Assembly: GCA_020201435.1 (NCBI GenBank)
Contig: JAIVGS010000006.1
Location: forward strand, 1-35,205
Length of the DNA stretch: 35,205 nt
From: Myxococcales bacterium
GTDB taxonomy: Bacteria > Myxococcota > Myxococcia > Myxococcales > 40CM-4-68-19
Direction: 5' to 3'
Made by a program: the position numbers and the translations under genes. Shown piece after piece: positions 25,155-32,988 of the stretch; position 1 is the stretch's first letter, and each line of letters opens with the position of its first letter. The notes beneath the pieces were generated by a model, which did not search any database, was not told where the DNA came from, and saw only the letters and a list, made by a program, of their open reading frames with translations.

Positions 25155-26852
25155 ATGCTGGTTTTACTCGTCGCCGCTGCGGTCGCGTTCACGCCCGACC
25201 AGAAAGACCCCCGCCAGCGCATGCTGGCGGCGATGGCGGAGGAGCTCGAGCGCGCGCACAAGAGCCTGCAGCTGCGCGGACACGAGGCGCCGTACTTCCT
25301 CGGCTACGCCGTGCGCGGCATCGACACCGAAGAGGTCGGCGCGAAATACGGCGCGGTCTTCCTCGATCACACCCGCCACGATCGCCGGCTGCAGGTCGAC
25401 GTGCGGGTCGGCAGCTACCAGTTCGACAACACCGGCCAGCAGGAAGTCTTCGACTTCGACGGAAGCGACTCCGGCTACAGCGCCGGCCGCGAGGCGCCGC
25501 TCGACGACGATCCGGTCGCGCTGCGCAACGCGCTCTGGCTCCTGACCGACGATCATTACAAGAAGTCGCTCTCGGCGTACCTCAAGAAGAAGGGCAAGGA
25601 AGTCTATCGCCCCGACGACCCCGACGCGCCGCCGAGCTTCTCGCGCGAGACGCCGCACGTCTCGATCGATCCGCCGCTCGATCATCCGTTCGACCGCGCC
25701 GGCTGGGCCCGCGAAACGCGCGCGCAGACCGGGCGTTTGCGCTCGCGGCCGGAGCTGTTCGACTCCCAGATGCGGGTCTCGATGGACCACGAGACCCGCG
25801 AGTTCGCCAATACCGAAGGCACCCGGCTCGTCACCGAGCAGGTGATCTACGCCCTCCACGTGCAGGCCTGGACCCGCGCGCCCGACGGGATGCTGCTCGA
25901 GGACAGCCGCGACTACTACGGCGCGCGCGAGAGCGAATTGCCGCGCGGGGAGGTGCTCGCGGCGCACCTCGAAGAGATGGTGAACGAGCTGCTCGCGCTC
26001 CGAGAGGCGCCGGTCCTCGATCCGTACACCGGCCCTGCGCTGCTCGCGCCCGAGGCGGCGGGCGTGCTCTTCCACGAAGCGGTCGGCCACCGTCTCGAGG
26101 GCGAACGCCAGAACGACGACAAGGACGGCCACACCTTCAAAGGGCAGATCGGAAAGCCTATCCTCCCGTTCTTCCTCACGATTTTGGACGATCCGACGGC
26201 GCGCGCGCTGGGCAGCGTCTCGCTGAACGGCTTCTACCGCTTCGACGATCAGGGCGTGCCCGGCCAGCGGACGGCGCTCGTCGACAAAGGCGTCCTCAAG
26301 TCGTTCCTGCTTTCGCGCGCCCCGGTCCAGGGCTTCACGCTGTCCAACGGCCACGGCCGATCCGCGCCGGGCCGCGATCCGGTGGCGCGGATGTCGAATC
26401 TGATCGTCGAATCCTCGAAGACGGTCTCGGCCGCGAAGCTCAAGGAAGCCTTGATCGCGGAAGCGAAGCGGCAGGACAAACCGTTCGGCCTCTTGATCCG
26501 CGACGTCACCGGCGGCAACACCGACACCAGCGGCTACGCCTACCAGGCCTTCAAGGGCCAGCCGCGGCTGGTCTACAAAGTCGATGCGAAGACGGGCGCC
26601 GAGACCCTCGTGCGCGGCGTCGAGATCGTCGGCACGCCGCTGCTCAGCATCAACAAGATCATCGCGACCGGCGACGATCCGCGCGTCTTCAACGGCTACT
26701 GCGGCGCGGAGAGCGGTTTCGTCCCGGTCAGCACCGTCGCCCCGACAGTCCTGGTCAGCGAGATCGAGCTGCAGCGCACCCGCAAAGACAGCGGCCGTCC
26801 GCCGGTCCTGCCGTCGCCGTGGGCAGCTCCGCTCACTTCCGCAAAAAAATAA
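25155..26852 (+). CDS. TldD/PmbA-family metalloprotease-like protein, probably exported
   Basis: This 565-residue protein shows the TldD metal motif HEAVGHRLEGE (HExxxH, His307 to His312) and family blocks SNLIVESSKTVS, LLIRDVTGGNTDTSGYAYQ and GVEIVGTPLLSINKI. TldD-type proteins with PmbA/TldE process peptides in the cytoplasm. This one instead begins with a short hydrophobic stretch (MLVLLVAAAVAF), suggesting export, and is longer than TldD because of about 200 extra N-terminal residues (DTEEVGAKYGAVFLDHTRHD and following). No PmbA partner is adjacent. The ATG at 25155 fits the signal-like N-terminus. The target is unknown. Confidence 0.87.
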   Translation: MLVLLVAAAVAFTPDQKDPRQRMLAAMAEELERAHKSLQLRGHEAPYFLGYAVRGIDTEEVGAKYGAVFLDHTRHDRRLQVDVRVGSYQFDNTGQQEVFDFDGSDSGYSAGREAPLDDDPVALRNALWLLTDDHYKKSLSAYLKKKGKEVYRPDDPDAPPSFSRETPHVSIDPPLDHPFDRAGWARETRAQTGRLRSRPELFDSQMRVSMDHETREFANTEGTRLVTEQVIYALHVQAWTRAPDGMLLEDSRDYYGARESELPRGEVLAAHLEEMVNELLALREAPVLDPYTGPALLAPEAAGVLFHEAVGHRLEGERQNDDKDGHTFKGQIGKPILPFFLTILDDPTARALGSVSLNGFYRFDDQGVPGQRTALVDKGVLKSFLLSRAPVQGFTLSNGHGRSAPGRDPVARMSNLIVESSKTVSAAKLKEALIAEAKRQDKPFGLLIRDVTGGNTDTSGYAYQAFKGQPRLVYKVDAKTGAETLVRGVEIVGTPLLSINKIIATGDDPRVFNGYCGAESGFVPVSTVAPTVLVSEIELQRTRKDSGRPPVLPSPWAAPLTSAKK

Positions 26853-26966
26853 AAAGCAACTGCGCACCGCGAAGGCGCGAAGGCGCAAAGGTTACGGGTT
26901 GGTTGCGGAGCGGCGTCGCTTGCCAACCCCAACCCTTCGCTCCTTCGCTGTGTGCTTTTGCTTTTA
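26850..26966. terminator. Long imperfect hairpin between convergent genes (bidirectional terminator)
   Basis: The 111-base gap between the TldD-like gene and the convergent lipoprotein gene folds back on itself. The left part (26850-26903, containing AAAAAGCAA, GCGAAGGCGCGAAGG and GGGTTGG) is imperfectly complementary to the right part (26922-26966, containing CCAACCC, CTTCGCTCCTTCGC and TTGCTTTT). An A-rich start and a T-rich end give T-tracts on both strands, as expected for a bidirectional intrinsic terminator. The repeated GAAGGCGC motif resembles scattered genomic repeats of unknown role. Confidence 0.65.
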
Positions 26967-27809
26967 CGGTCCGCCAGCGCCCGAAGCTGAAATCGGAAGC
27001 GCGGCGAAGCCGGTGCGGATCGTTTGCTGCTCGAAGTCGGAGAGACTCCGCCCCGTCGCCGCCTTGAACGCGTCGGCGAATCGCGCGCCCGTTCGAACGC
27101 CGCGAAGCACGTCCCGTACACCCTGATCGCCGCAGATCCGGACCAGCAAGTCGAACGCGCGATGCGCCGCGCCGTACACCGCCTCTTTCTCGGTCCGGTA
27201 CAACTCCGCCTTCGGGTGCAGCAGGTCCGCACCCGGATGGGCCGCGAGCCAGTGCGACAGATCCTCGCTCGACAACCGCCGGTGTCCTTGCCCGGCGGTC
27301 ACCGACGCCATCCCCTCCCGAAACCAGAGCGGCGGCTCTTCGATCACCGCATCCAATACCGGCTCGTCCTCCGGCTGGAGCAGCTGGTACATCAGCACGT
27401 GCGTCAGCTCGTGCGTGAGCAGCTCGTTCAGCTCCTCCTCGATCGGCTCGCTCGCGTTCCAGCTCCGCGGCGACTGGAGCAACACCTGGTCGCCGTACGC
27501 CCACGCCCGCAGCCACGGATAACCGCGCCGATCGACGGCGCGCTCGAGCGACTCGTGATCGGGAAACACGCGAATCCACACTCCCTCGCGAAAGCTGCCC
27601 CAGCGCGACAGCCGCGGCCCTACCGCGAGCAGGCCGCTCTCGATCCGCGCCAGCTCGCGCTCGTCGGCCTTGCTGTAGAGGACCTCGAAGAGAAGTCCGG
27701 GCCCCTGAACGCGTGCTGCAAGTGATACATCCGTCGCCTGCGGGCGCGTCGTGGCGCAGGCCAGCAGGAACGCAGGTCCGAGCGTCGCGACGAGCCGCGA
27801 GGTTCGCAC
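26964..27809 (-). CDS. Putative peptidase-MA-like (gluzincin) lipoprotein
   Basis: This is a secreted or membrane-anchored zinc peptidase of about 281 residues. The GTG at 27809 starts a lipoprotein signal (RTSRLVATLGPAFLLAC with Cys after LLA); the frame also allows a TTG at 27845. The metal site HELTH sits in LLTHELTHVLMYQ, and the third ligand Glu is probably in LWFREGMASVTAG, as in peptidase MA and other gluzincins. RVFPDHESLERAV and the C-terminal FKAATGRSLSDFEQQ fit the same group. It is convergent with the TldD-like gene and divergent from the oxidoreductase gene, with about 47 bases between the two starts. The substrate is unknown. Confidence 0.8.
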   Translation of the reverse strand: MRTSRLVATLGPAFLLACATTRPQATDVSLAARVQGPGLLFEVLYSKADERELARIESGLLAVGPRLSRWGSFREGVWIRVFPDHESLERAVDRRGYPWLRAWAYGDQVLLQSPRSWNASEPIEEELNELLTHELTHVLMYQLLQPEDEPVLDAVIEEPPLWFREGMASVTAGQGHRRLSSEDLSHWLAAHPGADLLHPKAELYRTEKEAVYGAAHRAFDLLVRICGDQGVRDVLRGVRTGARFADAFKAATGRSLSDFEQQTIRTGFAALPISASGAGGP

Positions 27810-27856
27810 GAAGCCATCGTGACAGGATGGCGGGCCTCGGATCAAGGGGACGGGAA

Positions 27857-28852
27857 ATGCGGCAGGTGTGGATCACCAAAAAGGGCGGGCCCGAAGTCCT
27901 CCAGGTGCGCGAGGCGCCCGATCCGCAGCCCAAGCCCGGAGAGGTGCGAATCCGCGTTCGCGCCGCCGGGGTGAATTTCGCCGACCTGATGGCGCGGGTC
28001 GGGCTCTACCGCGACGCGCCGCCGATCCCATGTGTGATGGGGTACGAGGTTTCGGGAGAGATCGATCTGCCGGTTTCACGGGCGGGCGAGCGCGTCATCG
28101 CCGCGACGAAGTTCGGCGGGCAGAGCGAGATGGTCTGCGTGCCGGAGGCGATGGTCGCGCCACTGCCGAAAGGGCTCGGCTTCGCCGAGGGAGCGTCGAT
28201 CCCGATCGTCTGGCTCACCGCCTGGCACATGCTGGTCGAGCTCGGCAACGTGCGCCGCGGCCAGACTGTGCTCATCCACGCAGCCGCCGGCGGAGTCGGC
28301 ACCGCGGCATTGCAGATCTGCAAGAAGTTCGGCGCGCGAACCATCGGCACCGCGTCCGCCGGGAAGCACGAGCGCCTGCGGCAGCTCGGGCTCGATCACG
28401 CGATCGACTACCGGACCCAGGACTTCGTCGAGGAAACGCTGAAAGCCACGGGCGGGCGCGGCGTCGACATCGCCCTCGACCCTCTCGGCGAATTCTCGCG
28501 CAGCTTCAAGTCGTTGGCGAAAGTCGGCAGGCTGATGATGTACGGCGCGAGCAACGTGATGCCCGGCGAGCGTTTCAATCCGTTCCAGGCCGTGAAGGCC
28601 GTGGCGCGGATGCCGTTCTTTCATCCGTTGAAGCTCCTTCCCGACAACAAGGGCGTCTTCGGCATCAACATGGGCCAGCTCTGGAACGAGACCGCGCTGC
28701 TCTCCGGCGAGCTGCGCGAGATCCTGAAGGGCTTCGAGGCCGGCGAGTTCAAGGCGATCGTCGACGCCGAAGTACCGTTCGCCGAGGCCGGCAGGGCGCA
28801 CGAACGAATCTCCTCGCGCTCGAACTTCGGCAAGGTGGTCCTCGTTCCGTGA
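27857..28852 (+). CDS. Quinone-oxidoreductase-like medium-chain dehydrogenase
   Basis: This 331-residue member of the zinc-free MDR (quinone oxidoreductase/VAT-1-like) family has PGEVRIRVRAAGVNFADL, the NAD(P)H fold AAAGGVGTAALQICK, DHAIDYRTQDF and GGRGVDIALDPLG. The structural and catalytic Cys ligands of zinc alcohol dehydrogenases are absent, as expected of quinone reductases. The ATG at 27857 follows AAGGGGACGGGA. The stop overlaps the GTG of the membrane-protein gene (GTGA), so it is cotranscribed with it although the functions look unrelated. The physiological substrate is not known. Confidence 0.9.
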   Translation: MRQVWITKKGGPEVLQVREAPDPQPKPGEVRIRVRAAGVNFADLMARVGLYRDAPPIPCVMGYEVSGEIDLPVSRAGERVIAATKFGGQSEMVCVPEAMVAPLPKGLGFAEGASIPIVWLTAWHMLVELGNVRRGQTVLIHAAAGGVGTAALQICKKFGARTIGTASAGKHERLRQLGLDHAIDYRTQDFVEETLKATGGRGVDIALDPLGEFSRSFKSLAKVGRLMMYGASNVMPGERFNPFQAVKAVARMPFFHPLKLLPDNKGVFGINMGQLWNETALLSGELREILKGFEAGEFKAIVDAEVPFAEAGRAHERISSRSNFGKVVLVP

Positions 28853-31092
28853 TTCCGCGCTGGCTCTTCTGGCTCGCCGCCCTCGTCTTCGCCTTCGGCC
28901 TCTGCGGTCTGAGCGGCAGCTCGTGGCTGGTCTTCGCCCGCTTCGATCCGCTGATGGCCGGCGCTGCCCACTATGAGCGCGAATTCTTCGGCACCTCGCG
29001 TCCCATCCGCAGCGACGAGTGGGCGGTCCAGACGCCGCACGCCCGCGCCCAGCAGGTCGCGGAGCCGAAGTTCCCGCTGGTGAACCTGAATCTCGGCCTC
29101 GGAGCGTTGCAGCGGAATACGTACACGATTCCGATCCTCGACTGGGGAGTGATCTTCCGACCGCTGACGTGGCCGTATTTCCTGCCCGGTCGATGGTCAT
29201 GGGGAGTCTTCTGGTTTTTCCGCGAGGCGCTGCTCCTCGTCGCGCTCGCCTGGCTCGCGGCCGAGTTCACCGCGCGCCCGCGCGACAACGCGACGGCGCT
29301 GGGTGCGCTGGCGATCTTCTTCTCCGGCGCGATGACGTGGTGGGCCTCGACGCCGATGATCGAATTCGTCCTGTTCGCGTGCCTCGCCGGTGCGGCGGCG
29401 GCGGCCTCGGCCCGCCATCCGCGCGCGCTCGCCGCCACCGCGTACTTCTCCGCGTGCGCGTTCTGCTCGTTCTATCCGCCGATCTGGGCGCCGATGCTCT
29501 GGATCGTCGGCGGCCTCCTGGTCGATGCGCATCGCGCGCGCGGGCGGTTGTTGGCCGCGATTCCGGCGTTGCTCGCCGTGATCGCGGGCGCCGTCGTCGG
29601 CCTGCTCTACCAGTTGCCGTACCTGTCGCTGGTGATCGACACCGCGTACCCGGGCCGTCGCGTCGCCGCGTCCGGCACCGAGCCGCTGTCGAAGCTCGTC
29701 GAGCTCGTCTGGCCCTCGGTCACCGCGACGGCGCCAGTCCGCTGCGGCGAAGCGACGTATCTCGGACGGATTGCGAATTGGAACGTCTGCGAAGCGTCAT
29801 CGGTCGAGGCGGTTCCGCTGCTGCTCCTCGTCGCCGTCGCACTGGTGAGCGCGCGGGTCCGGCGGGCGTTCCTGGCCGTCGTCCACGCCCGTCCGGCGTT
29901 TCTCATCGCGGTCGGCGTGCTCGCCGCGTGGATCTTCGCGCCGTTGCCGGGATGGTTCGCGACCGTCACGCTGCTGCGCTGGTCGCCGGGCGGACGGACG
30001 TGGATCGCGTTCGGCCTCGCCTGCGCGCTGATCGCGGTCGCGGTCCTGAGCGGGCTCCGCGCCGACGAGGCGGAAGAACCGCGCTCGAAGCGCGCGATCG
30101 TCGCCGGCGGGATCGCCCTTGCAGCGGCGGCTTTCTGGGCGAGCCGCTACCTGGGGGCGAGCCCGTTTCTCACCCGCTGCGTCGCCCGTAACTGGTGGCC
30201 GCCGATGCTGATCGCCGCCGGTCTCTCGCTCGCCTCGTTGCGCTGGATCGGCAGCCGCCGCGGCGCGGCGCTGATGATCGCGGCCTGGCTCGGCTCGGTC
30301 GCCTACGCGAACTTCACCGTCAACCCGATGATCCGCGTCAGGCAGCTCTTCCTCCGCGGTCCGGGCCAGGAAGCGATCGATCGCGCGCTGGCCGCCGCGC
30401 CCGGCCGTCTTGCCGACTTCTCCAACGAGCCCGGCGCGACGTTGGCGGCGTTCGGGTGGCCGATGCTCAACGGCGTGCAGGAGGCGCCGGACCTCGCGCT
30501 CTTCCGCTTCCTCGCCCCCGAGAGCCCCGGCCTCACCGATGAAGTCTACAACCGCTACGCGCACTATTCGTTTACCCTTCCACCGCAACCGACTCACCTC
30601 TTCCAGGCGGACTACTTCCGTGCCGCGATCTCCCCCTGCAGCCGGAGGCTGGCGGCGCTGTGGGTGAACCATCTCCTCGTCGATCCCAAAGCGACGATCC
30701 CTGTCGCGTGTGCAGCGGACTTCACTGTCAGTGAAGCCGGCGACCGCCGCCTCTGGTCGCGCAAGGACCCGGTCTGCCGTTTCGGCGTGGCGACCGGCAC
30801 GCCGACGAGCGCGCTGGATTTCGACTTTTCCTGCCCGGCGCAGGCCGGCGCGCGGTTCGATGCAGGGGTGAGCCGCTTCACCATCCGAGTGCCCTCGGAC
30901 GCGGCGCGAAGCTGGGCGGTGGCGGTCGATCCGTCGGTGATCGACGCGATCAGTTGCACCGGCGCGACGTCGCGGTTCCTCGATGCGCACCTCGTCGTAC
31001 ATCCCGACGGGACCGGCGAAGCCTCGTGCACCGCGCGCTACCTCGACAGCCTCGGCGCGCTGCGCCGTCTCCTGCGGCGGCGCGGCACGTGA
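28849..31092 (+). CDS. Large polytopic membrane protein, possibly GT-C-like
   Basis: This 747-residue protein has an N-terminal helix (WLFWLAALVFAFGLCGLSG) and about ten more hydrophobic segments up to residue 490, then a soluble, probably periplasmic C-terminal domain of about 250 residues. The first external loop contains TSRPIRSDEWAVQTP, whose acidic Asp-Glu pair resembles the position of catalytic acids in GT-C enzymes. The GTG at 28849 overlaps the upstream stop, and its own stop overlaps the next GTG. The DPM1-like GT2 that follows would supply polyprenyl-phosphate sugar, the donor used by GT-C enzymes, which supports this reading. The family name is not recognised with certainty. Confidence 0.7.
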   Translation: MIPRWLFWLAALVFAFGLCGLSGSSWLVFARFDPLMAGAAHYEREFFGTSRPIRSDEWAVQTPHARAQQVAEPKFPLVNLNLGLGALQRNTYTIPILDWGVIFRPLTWPYFLPGRWSWGVFWFFREALLLVALAWLAAEFTARPRDNATALGALAIFFSGAMTWWASTPMIEFVLFACLAGAAAAASARHPRALAATAYFSACAFCSFYPPIWAPMLWIVGGLLVDAHRARGRLLAAIPALLAVIAGAVVGLLYQLPYLSLVIDTAYPGRRVAASGTEPLSKLVELVWPSVTATAPVRCGEATYLGRIANWNVCEASSVEAVPLLLLVAVALVSARVRRAFLAVVHARPAFLIAVGVLAAWIFAPLPGWFATVTLLRWSPGGRTWIAFGLACALIAVAVLSGLRADEAEEPRSKRAIVAGGIALAAAAFWASRYLGASPFLTRCVARNWWPPMLIAAGLSLASLRWIGSRRGAALMIAAWLGSVAYANFTVNPMIRVRQLFLRGPGQEAIDRALAAAPGRLADFSNEPGATLAAFGWPMLNGVQEAPDLALFRFLAPESPGLTDEVYNRYAHYSFTLPPQPTHLFQADYFRAAISPCSRRLAALWVNHLLVDPKATIPVACAADFTVSEAGDRRLWSRKDPVCRFGVATGTPTSALDFDFSCPAQAGARFDAGVSRFTIRVPSDAARSWAVAVDPSVIDAISCTGATSRFLDAHLVVHPDGTGEASCTARYLDSLGALRRLLRRRGT

Positions 31093-31808
31093 TAGAGAAC
31101 GCCCCGGTGCGAGGGCTGGTCATCATTCCCGCGCTCAACGAGGAGCGCAATCTGCCGCGCGTCCTCGAGTCGCTGCGCCGCGACGCTCCGCAGTGGCACG
31201 TGTGCGTGGTCGACGACGGCTCCTCCGACGCGACGGCGCGGATCGCGAGCGAGCAGGGCGCGACCGTGCTGCGGCACGCGCAGAACCTCGGCATCGGCGG
31301 GGCGGTGCAGACTGGGTATCTGTGGGCGCGCGATCACGGCTACGACGTCGCCGCGCAGATCGACGGCGACGGCCAGCACGATCCTCAGTTCCTCGCCGCG
31401 GCCCGCTCGCCGATCGAGCACGGCAAGGCCGATTTCGTCGTCGGCTCGCGCTATCTCGCTGGCGGCGACGGCTTCCGGTCGACCGCCGTCCGCCGCGCGG
31501 GAATCCGCTACCTCTGCTGGTTCCTGCGGTTCCGCTGCGGCGCGCGCGTGACTGATCCGACTTCGGGCTTCCGGGTCGCCGGCCGCCGCGCGATCGAGCT
31601 CTTCGCCGAACACTACCCGTCCGATTATCCCGAGCCCGAGGCGATCGCGCTCGCCACCCGCGGCGGCCTCGCGCTGCAGGAAGTGCCGGTCGTGATGCGC
31701 GAGCGCGAGCATGGCCGCAGCAGCATCGGCGCGGGCGGCACTCTCTATTACCTGCTCAAGGTGTCTCTCGCGCTGCTCCTTCTGCCGGCGCGCCGAGGTG
31801 TGGCATGA
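31089..31808 (+). CDS. GT2 glycosyltransferase, polyprenyl-phosphate mannose/glucose synthase-like
   Basis: This 239-residue GT-A enzyme has LVIIPALNEERNLPRVLESL, the nucleotide-binding CVVDDGSSDAT, the metal-binding QIDGDGQHDPQ and VVGSRYLAGGDG, then TDPTSGFRVAGRRAIELF, all typical of DPM1/DesVII-type polyprenyl-phosphate glycosyltransferases. The GTG at 31089 overlaps the upstream stop (GTGA), fixing the start; the end overlaps the next ATG (ATGA). There is a hydrophobic C-terminal tail (TLYYLLKVSLALLLLP). It probably makes a polyprenyl-phosphate sugar used by a membrane glycosyltransferase, with the preceding gene as the candidate user. Confidence 0.9.
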   Translation: MIENAPVRGLVIIPALNEERNLPRVLESLRRDAPQWHVCVVDDGSSDATARIASEQGATVLRHAQNLGIGGAVQTGYLWARDHGYDVAAQIDGDGQHDPQFLAAARSPIEHGKADFVVGSRYLAGGDGFRSTAVRRAGIRYLCWFLRFRCGARVTDPTSGFRVAGRRAIELFAEHYPSDYPEPEAIALATRGGLALQEVPVVMREREHGRSSIGAGGTLYYLLKVSLALLLLPARRGVA

Positions 31809-32188
31809 CGCAATCGCTGCTTCCGCTCGAGCTGCAGGTCGTCGCCTGCGGCACTCTGCTCGCGTTCTTCGGCTGGGTCGTGCGCCTCGTACGGCGCGAG
31901 CGGCTGAGCCTGCGCGACAGCCTGCTCTGGATCCTCTCGACCGCGGCGGTGTTCGCGATGACGCTCTTTCCGCGCCTTTTGCAGGCGATGGCGCGCGCGC
32001 TCGCGGTCGAAGTGCCGTCCAACGCGCTCTTCGCGCTCGCGATCCTCTACCTGACGCTCAACGTGCTTTCGCTCACCATCGCGCTCTCGAACGGCGCGAC
32101 GCGCGCGCGTCGGCTGACCCAGGAGTGCGCATTGCTGCGCGGCGAGCTCGACGCGCTCCGGGCGCGCGTCGACGACCTCGCCGGATGA
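31805..32188 (+). CDS. DUF2304-like small membrane protein
   Basis: This 127-residue protein has three membrane segments (VACGTLLAFFGWVVRLV, LLWILSTAAVFAMTLFP, LFALAILYLTLNVLSLTIALS) and a short coiled-coil tail (LRGELDALRARVDDLAG). RRERLSLRDSLLWIL and the overall layout fit DUF2304 proteins, which commonly follow DPM1-like GT2 genes in glycan loci. It overlaps both neighbours by ATGA. It may anchor or activate the GT2; that is inferred from gene pairing. Confidence 0.8.
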   Translation: MTQSLLPLELQVVACGTLLAFFGWVVRLVRRERLSLRDSLLWILSTAAVFAMTLFPRLLQAMARALAVEVPSNALFALAILYLTLNVLSLTIALSNGATRARRLTQECALLRGELDALRARVDDLAG

Positions 32189-32988
32189 CCTGCCCCGCAT
32201 GCTCGTCCGGGGCGGTCCTTTTCGACTTCGAGACGCCGCGCCTGAAGGTCTGGAAATGCCGTTCGTGCGGGCACCGGCTCGCGCAACATCTGGCGGTCGA
32301 ATCGTTGCTCGACTACCACCAGCAGTACGATCAAGGCGCGTTCGTCGACTCCCTGCGCGCGACGCGCGTGCGGCAGGCGAGACGGATTCTCGGCTGGATT
32401 CGCGAGGCCGAACCCGCCGCGACGCGGCTGCTCGACTACGGCTGCGGCCGCGGCTGGTTCCTCGACGAAGCGAAGGCCGCCGGCTGGCAAGTCGCCGGCG
32501 CGGACAGCTCGCCGATGGCGGTGCAGATGCTGCGCGATCGCGGCATCGCAGCCGTCGACCTCGATCGGCCGATCGAATCCGAGGTGGTGACGTTGCTCGA
32601 CGTGATCGAGCATTTCACCGTCGAGGAGCTGGTGCCGCGGCTTTCAGCGGTGCGCGCCAGGGTCGTCGTGATCAAGGTGCCGACTTCGGAGGGCTTGCTG
32701 TACCGTTTCGCGCGCGGTCGAGCCTTGGAGCAGATGTACCAGGTGGGGACCTATCCGCCGCATCATCACTATTTCAACCGGCGATCGCTGCGGCACGTTC
32801 TCGCTCGCGCGGGAATGCAGCCGCTCGGCTTTCACCGCGATCGCGATTTCGAGCCGTCGACGGTCGCGGCGCGCGCCGGCCTGCATTTTCCGCTCGCCGG
32901 CGTCGCCGGCTCCGTTGCCGCTGCCGCCGCGGCGCTGCTGCGGATGGAAGACTCGCTCATCTCTCTCGCGCGACCCAGGGCTTCCTGA
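32185..32988 (+). CDS. Class I SAM-dependent methyltransferase with N-terminal zinc ribbon
   Basis: This 267-residue protein begins with a Cys4 zinc-ribbon (CPACSS and CRSCGH), followed by the SAM-binding motif LLDYGCGRGWFLDEA and a later VVTLLDVIEHFTVEEL. The C-terminal part has HHHYFNRRSLRHVL. Such ribbon-containing methyltransferases are common in glycan and lipopolysaccharide loci and methylate sugars or small metabolites. The ATG overlaps the upstream stop. The last 32 bases overlap the convergent GT2 gene tail to tail. Confidence 0.88.
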   Translation: MTCPACSSGAVLFDFETPRLKVWKCRSCGHRLAQHLAVESLLDYHQQYDQGAFVDSLRATRVRQARRILGWIREAEPAATRLLDYGCGRGWFLDEAKAAGWQVAGADSSPMAVQMLRDRGIAAVDLDRPIESEVVTLLDVIEHFTVEELVPRLSAVRARVVVIKVPTSEGLLYRFARGRALEQMYQVGTYPPHHHYFNRRSLRHVLARAGMQPLGFHRDRDFEPSTVAARAGLHFPLAGVAGSVAAAAAALLRMEDSLISLARPRAS

